NCBI RefSeq assembly: GCF_000321415.2
Contig: NC_019902.2
Location: 3,810,501 to 3,874,500, forward strand
DNA length: 64,000 nt
Source of the DNA: Thioalkalivibrio nitratireducens DSM 14787
Lineage (GTDB): Bacteria; Pseudomonadota; Gammaproteobacteria; Ectothiorhodospirales; Ectothiorhodospiraceae
Direction of reading: 5' to 3'
The notes beneath the pieces were generated by a model. It made no database searches, was not told the DNA's origin, and saw nothing but the letters and a program-made list of their open reading frames with translations. Made by a program: the position numbers and the translations under genes. Shown here piece after piece: positions 62,268 to 64,000 of this stretch; positions within the stretch are counted from its first letter, which is position 1, and every line of letters begins with the position of its first letter.

Positions 62268-62608
62268 TGCGGCGGCACGAAGTCAGGGCCCAGGCCGGGC
62301 CGGCGGGTATCGAGCATGCCGTCCCCGGTGGTGTCGAGCAGGTAGTAGGGTCGCCCATAGCGGGGGATCACTTCCACCATGAACAGGCGCCCGCCGAACC
62401 GGTATTCCCGAATCAGCCCGTCGCGCCGCTCGATCAGCGTGATATCGGCCTCCTCCAGCCGCTGCAGCTGCCGGGCACGCTCGTCGAGGACCGGCGGCGG
62501 GGCGTCGGCTGCTATTTCCGGCGGAGGTGGAGCATCGCTCCACTCCTGCGCCCAGGCGGCCGGCAGTGCGATCAGGCCCGCTAGGGCCGCGAACAGGATC
62601 CAGCGCAT
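62246..62608 (-). CDS. DUF2782 secreted protein
   Basis: 120 residues. A signal peptide (MRWILFAALAGLIALPAAWA) is followed by a Pro-rich segment and the DUF2782 core ITLIERRDGLIREYRFGGRL FMVEVIPRYGRPYYLLDTTG DGML (split here for length), ending PPQWILFAW. The family is restricted to gammaproteobacteria and lies near polA. Its function is unknown; it is probably periplasmic. It starts 1 base after the LOG gene stop, so it is cotranscribed. Confidence 0.85.
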   Translation of the reverse strand: MRWILFAALAGLIALPAAWAQEWSDAPPPPEIAADAPPPVLDERARQLQRLEEADITLIERRDGLIREYRFGGRLFMVEVIPRYGRPYYLLDTTGDGMLDTRRPGLGPDFVPPQWILFAW

Positions 62609-62609
62609 T

Positions 62610-63362
62610 TCAGAGCTCCATCAGGCGTTGCTTTTCCTCTGCCGAGGGCTCGAAGCTGCGTGCCTCGTAGTACTCGAAGATGGCGTTGACCGCGGCCTCG
62701 GGAGTGTCTACCAGCGAGTATAACGCCAAGTCGCCGGTCGAAATCGTACCGCGGGCGACCAGCGTCTGCTCGAACCAGTCCAGCAGGCCGCGCCAGAACG
62801 TGGTTCCGACCAACACGATCGGGATCCGGCGCGACTTACCGGTCTGGACCAGGGTCAGGATCTCGGCCAGTTCGTCGAGGGTGCCAAAGCCCCCGGGCAG
62901 CACCACATACGCGGACGCGTATTTCACGAACATCACCTTGCGCGCGAAAAAGTGCCGGAACCCCAGGCCGATGTCCTGGTACGGATTCGCCTGTTGTTCG
63001 TGCGGCAGCTGGATATTCAGACCGATGCTCGGCGATTTCCCCGCGAACGCCCCCTTGTTCGCCGCCTCCATGATGCCCGGGCCGCCGCCACTGACCACCG
63101 CGAAACCGGAATCCGACAACTGGCGCGCGATCTCCTCGGCGAGCAGGTAGTCCGGATGCCCCGGCGGAATCCTGGCCGAACCGAAGACACTCACCGACGG
63201 CTTGATCCGCGCGAGCCGTTCGAAGCCCTCGACGAACTCGGCCATGATCTGGAAGATCTTCCAGCTTTCCCGGGTCAGCTCGGAATCGTCGATCGGGGCC
63301 AGGCCTGGATGATGAGCTCGCGCACTCGGCTGCTCCGGTGGGGCATTCGCATCCTTTTTCAT
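62610..63362 (-). CDS. LOG family protein (cytokinin-activating-type nucleotide phosphoribohydrolase fold)
   Basis: 250 residues from the ATG at 63362. Signatures are [20 protein letters not shown] and [20 protein letters not shown], the PGGxGTxxE active-site motif of LOG enzymes. An N-terminal extension of ~60 residues places it in the longer type II group. LOG proteins remove ribose-phosphate from nucleotide monophosphates; the substrate in bacteria without cytokinin is uncertain. It is divergent from polA, with about 115 bases between the starts. Confidence 0.88.
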   Translation of the reverse strand: MKKDANAPPEQPSARAHHPGLAPIDDSELTRESWKIFQIMAEFVEGFERLARIKPSVSVFGSARIPPGHPDYLLAEEIARQLSDSGFAVVSGGGPGIMEAANKGAFAGKSPSIGLNIQLPHEQQANPYQDIGLGFRHFFARKVMFVKYASAYVVLPGGFGTLDELAEILTLVQTGKSRRIPIVLVGTTFWRGLLDWFEQTLVARGTISTGDLALYSLVDTPEAAVNAIFEYYEARSFEPSAEEKQRLMEL

Positions 63363-63476
63363 CGCGCTAGCGTAGCGCCCGTTGGACCCGCCGACAAACC
63401 GCCGGACCGGCCGTGCGGTTCCCGGTGGGGACGGCAACGCAGTACACTCGGGACGACGCCCACCGAACCCGATCCG

Positions 63477-64000
63477 ATGACCGAAAACGTTCCCCTGGTG
63501 CTGGTGGACGGCTCGTCGTACCTGTACCGAGCCTTCCACGCCCTGCCGCCGCTGACCGCTCCCGGCGGCGAACCGTCCGGCGCCCTGTATGGGGTCCTGG
63601 GCATGCTGCGCAAGCTCCGGGCCGACTACGGGCCGCAACGGATGGCGGTGGTCTTCGACGCCCCGGGCAAGACCTTCCGGGACGACCTCTACGCCGAGTA
63701 CAAGGCGAACCGCCCATCGATGCCCGAGGAACTGGCCGTACAGATCGAGCCGCTCCACGAACTGGTGCGGGCCATGGGCTTGCCGCTGCTGTGCATCCCC
63801 GGGGTCGAGGCGGACGACGTGATCGCGACCCTGGCCGCACAGGCACAGGCGCGCGGTGAGCCGGTGGTGATTTCGACCGGCGACAAGGACTTGGCGCAGC
63901 TGGTCAGCGACCGCGTGACGCTGGTGAACACCATGAACGGCACCGTACTCGACCCGCCGCGCGTGCGCGAGAAATTCGGGGTCGATCCAGAACGGATCGT
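63477..64000 (+). CDS. polA: DNA polymerase I, 5' part only
   Basis: 174 codons are visible before the window ends. The N-terminal 5'-3' exonuclease domain starts [20 protein letters not shown] and has [29 protein letters not shown] (split here for length), [18 protein letters not shown] and [20 protein letters not shown]. The metal-binding acids (VEADD, TGDKD) are intact. The polymerase domain lies to the right, outside the window. Divergent from the LOG gene. Confidence 0.96.
   Translation, partial: MTENVPLVLVDGSSYLYRAFHALPPLTAPGGEPSGALYGVLGMLRKLRADYGPQRMAVVFDAPGKTFRDDLYAEYKANRPSMPEELAVQIEPLHELVRAMGLPLLCIPGVEADDVIATLAAQAQARGEPVVISTGDKDLAQLVSDRVTLVNTMNGTVLDPPRVREKFGVDPERI

Overview
The window is high-GC DNA from a gammaproteobacterium. 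Three gene orders support this: gmk-rpoZ-spoT-(ridA)-recG, mnmG-rsmG-parA-parB-atpIBEFHAGDC-glmU-glmS, and a divergent ntrBC / LOG / polA block. The GC content, a sucrose-type compatible-solute gene pair and many short mobile repeats would fit a halophilic or alkaliphilic sulfur oxidiser of the Ectothiorhodospiraceae (Thioalkalivibrio-like), but that placement is inference.

Layout. Bases 1-24300 are accessory and partly decayed. In order they hold a secreted protein plus a lipoprotein; an IS91-family transposase pseudogene carrying a 71-bp triple-hairpin insertion; a ParD/ParE toxin-antitoxin pair; a truncated YtcJ-type amidohydrolase; a frameshifted lipoprotein; a 989-aa secreted von Willebrand A protein; catalase-peroxidase KatG; a secreted coiled-coil protein; a GerW/DUF2953 operon; a flavodoxin-like FeS protein; small secreted and SH3 proteins; a broken GGDEF-EAL gene; a DsrE protein; a DUF2189 membrane protein; and an anti-sigma-like ORF.

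Bases 24558-34782 carry core genes for nucleotide and (p)ppGpp metabolism (gmk, rpoZ, spoT, ridA), recombination (recG), a lipid A-type acyltransferase, and tRNA/rRNA modification (ttcA, mnmG, rsmG). Bases 34779-47275 carry parAB, the complete F-type ATP synthase operon and the two amino-sugar genes glmU and glmS. Subunit c has the Asp signature of a proton-type enzyme.

Bases 47295-51668 form a compact same-strand cluster: DUF3175, DUF99, an HtrA-like protease, a GH100 invertase-like hydrolase and a sucrose-phosphatase-like HAD enzyme. This suggests sucrose turnover as an osmolyte. On the other strand lie yajL-like, ctpA and envC, which act in cell-wall processing and protein repair. A redox and export run follows: ArsR regulator, rhodanese, glutaredoxin, thioredoxin 2-like, secB and gpsA. 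The window ends with trmL, ntrC, ntrB, two small envelope proteins, a LOG protein and the start of polA.

Overlaid on the genes are at least five kinds of short repeat. Two families have two copies each, about 12 and 52 kb apart. One copy sits inside the ATP synthase operon, and a perfect 30-bp inverted repeat lies between parB and atpI. No rRNA, tRNA, CRISPR array, oriC or parS was recognised.
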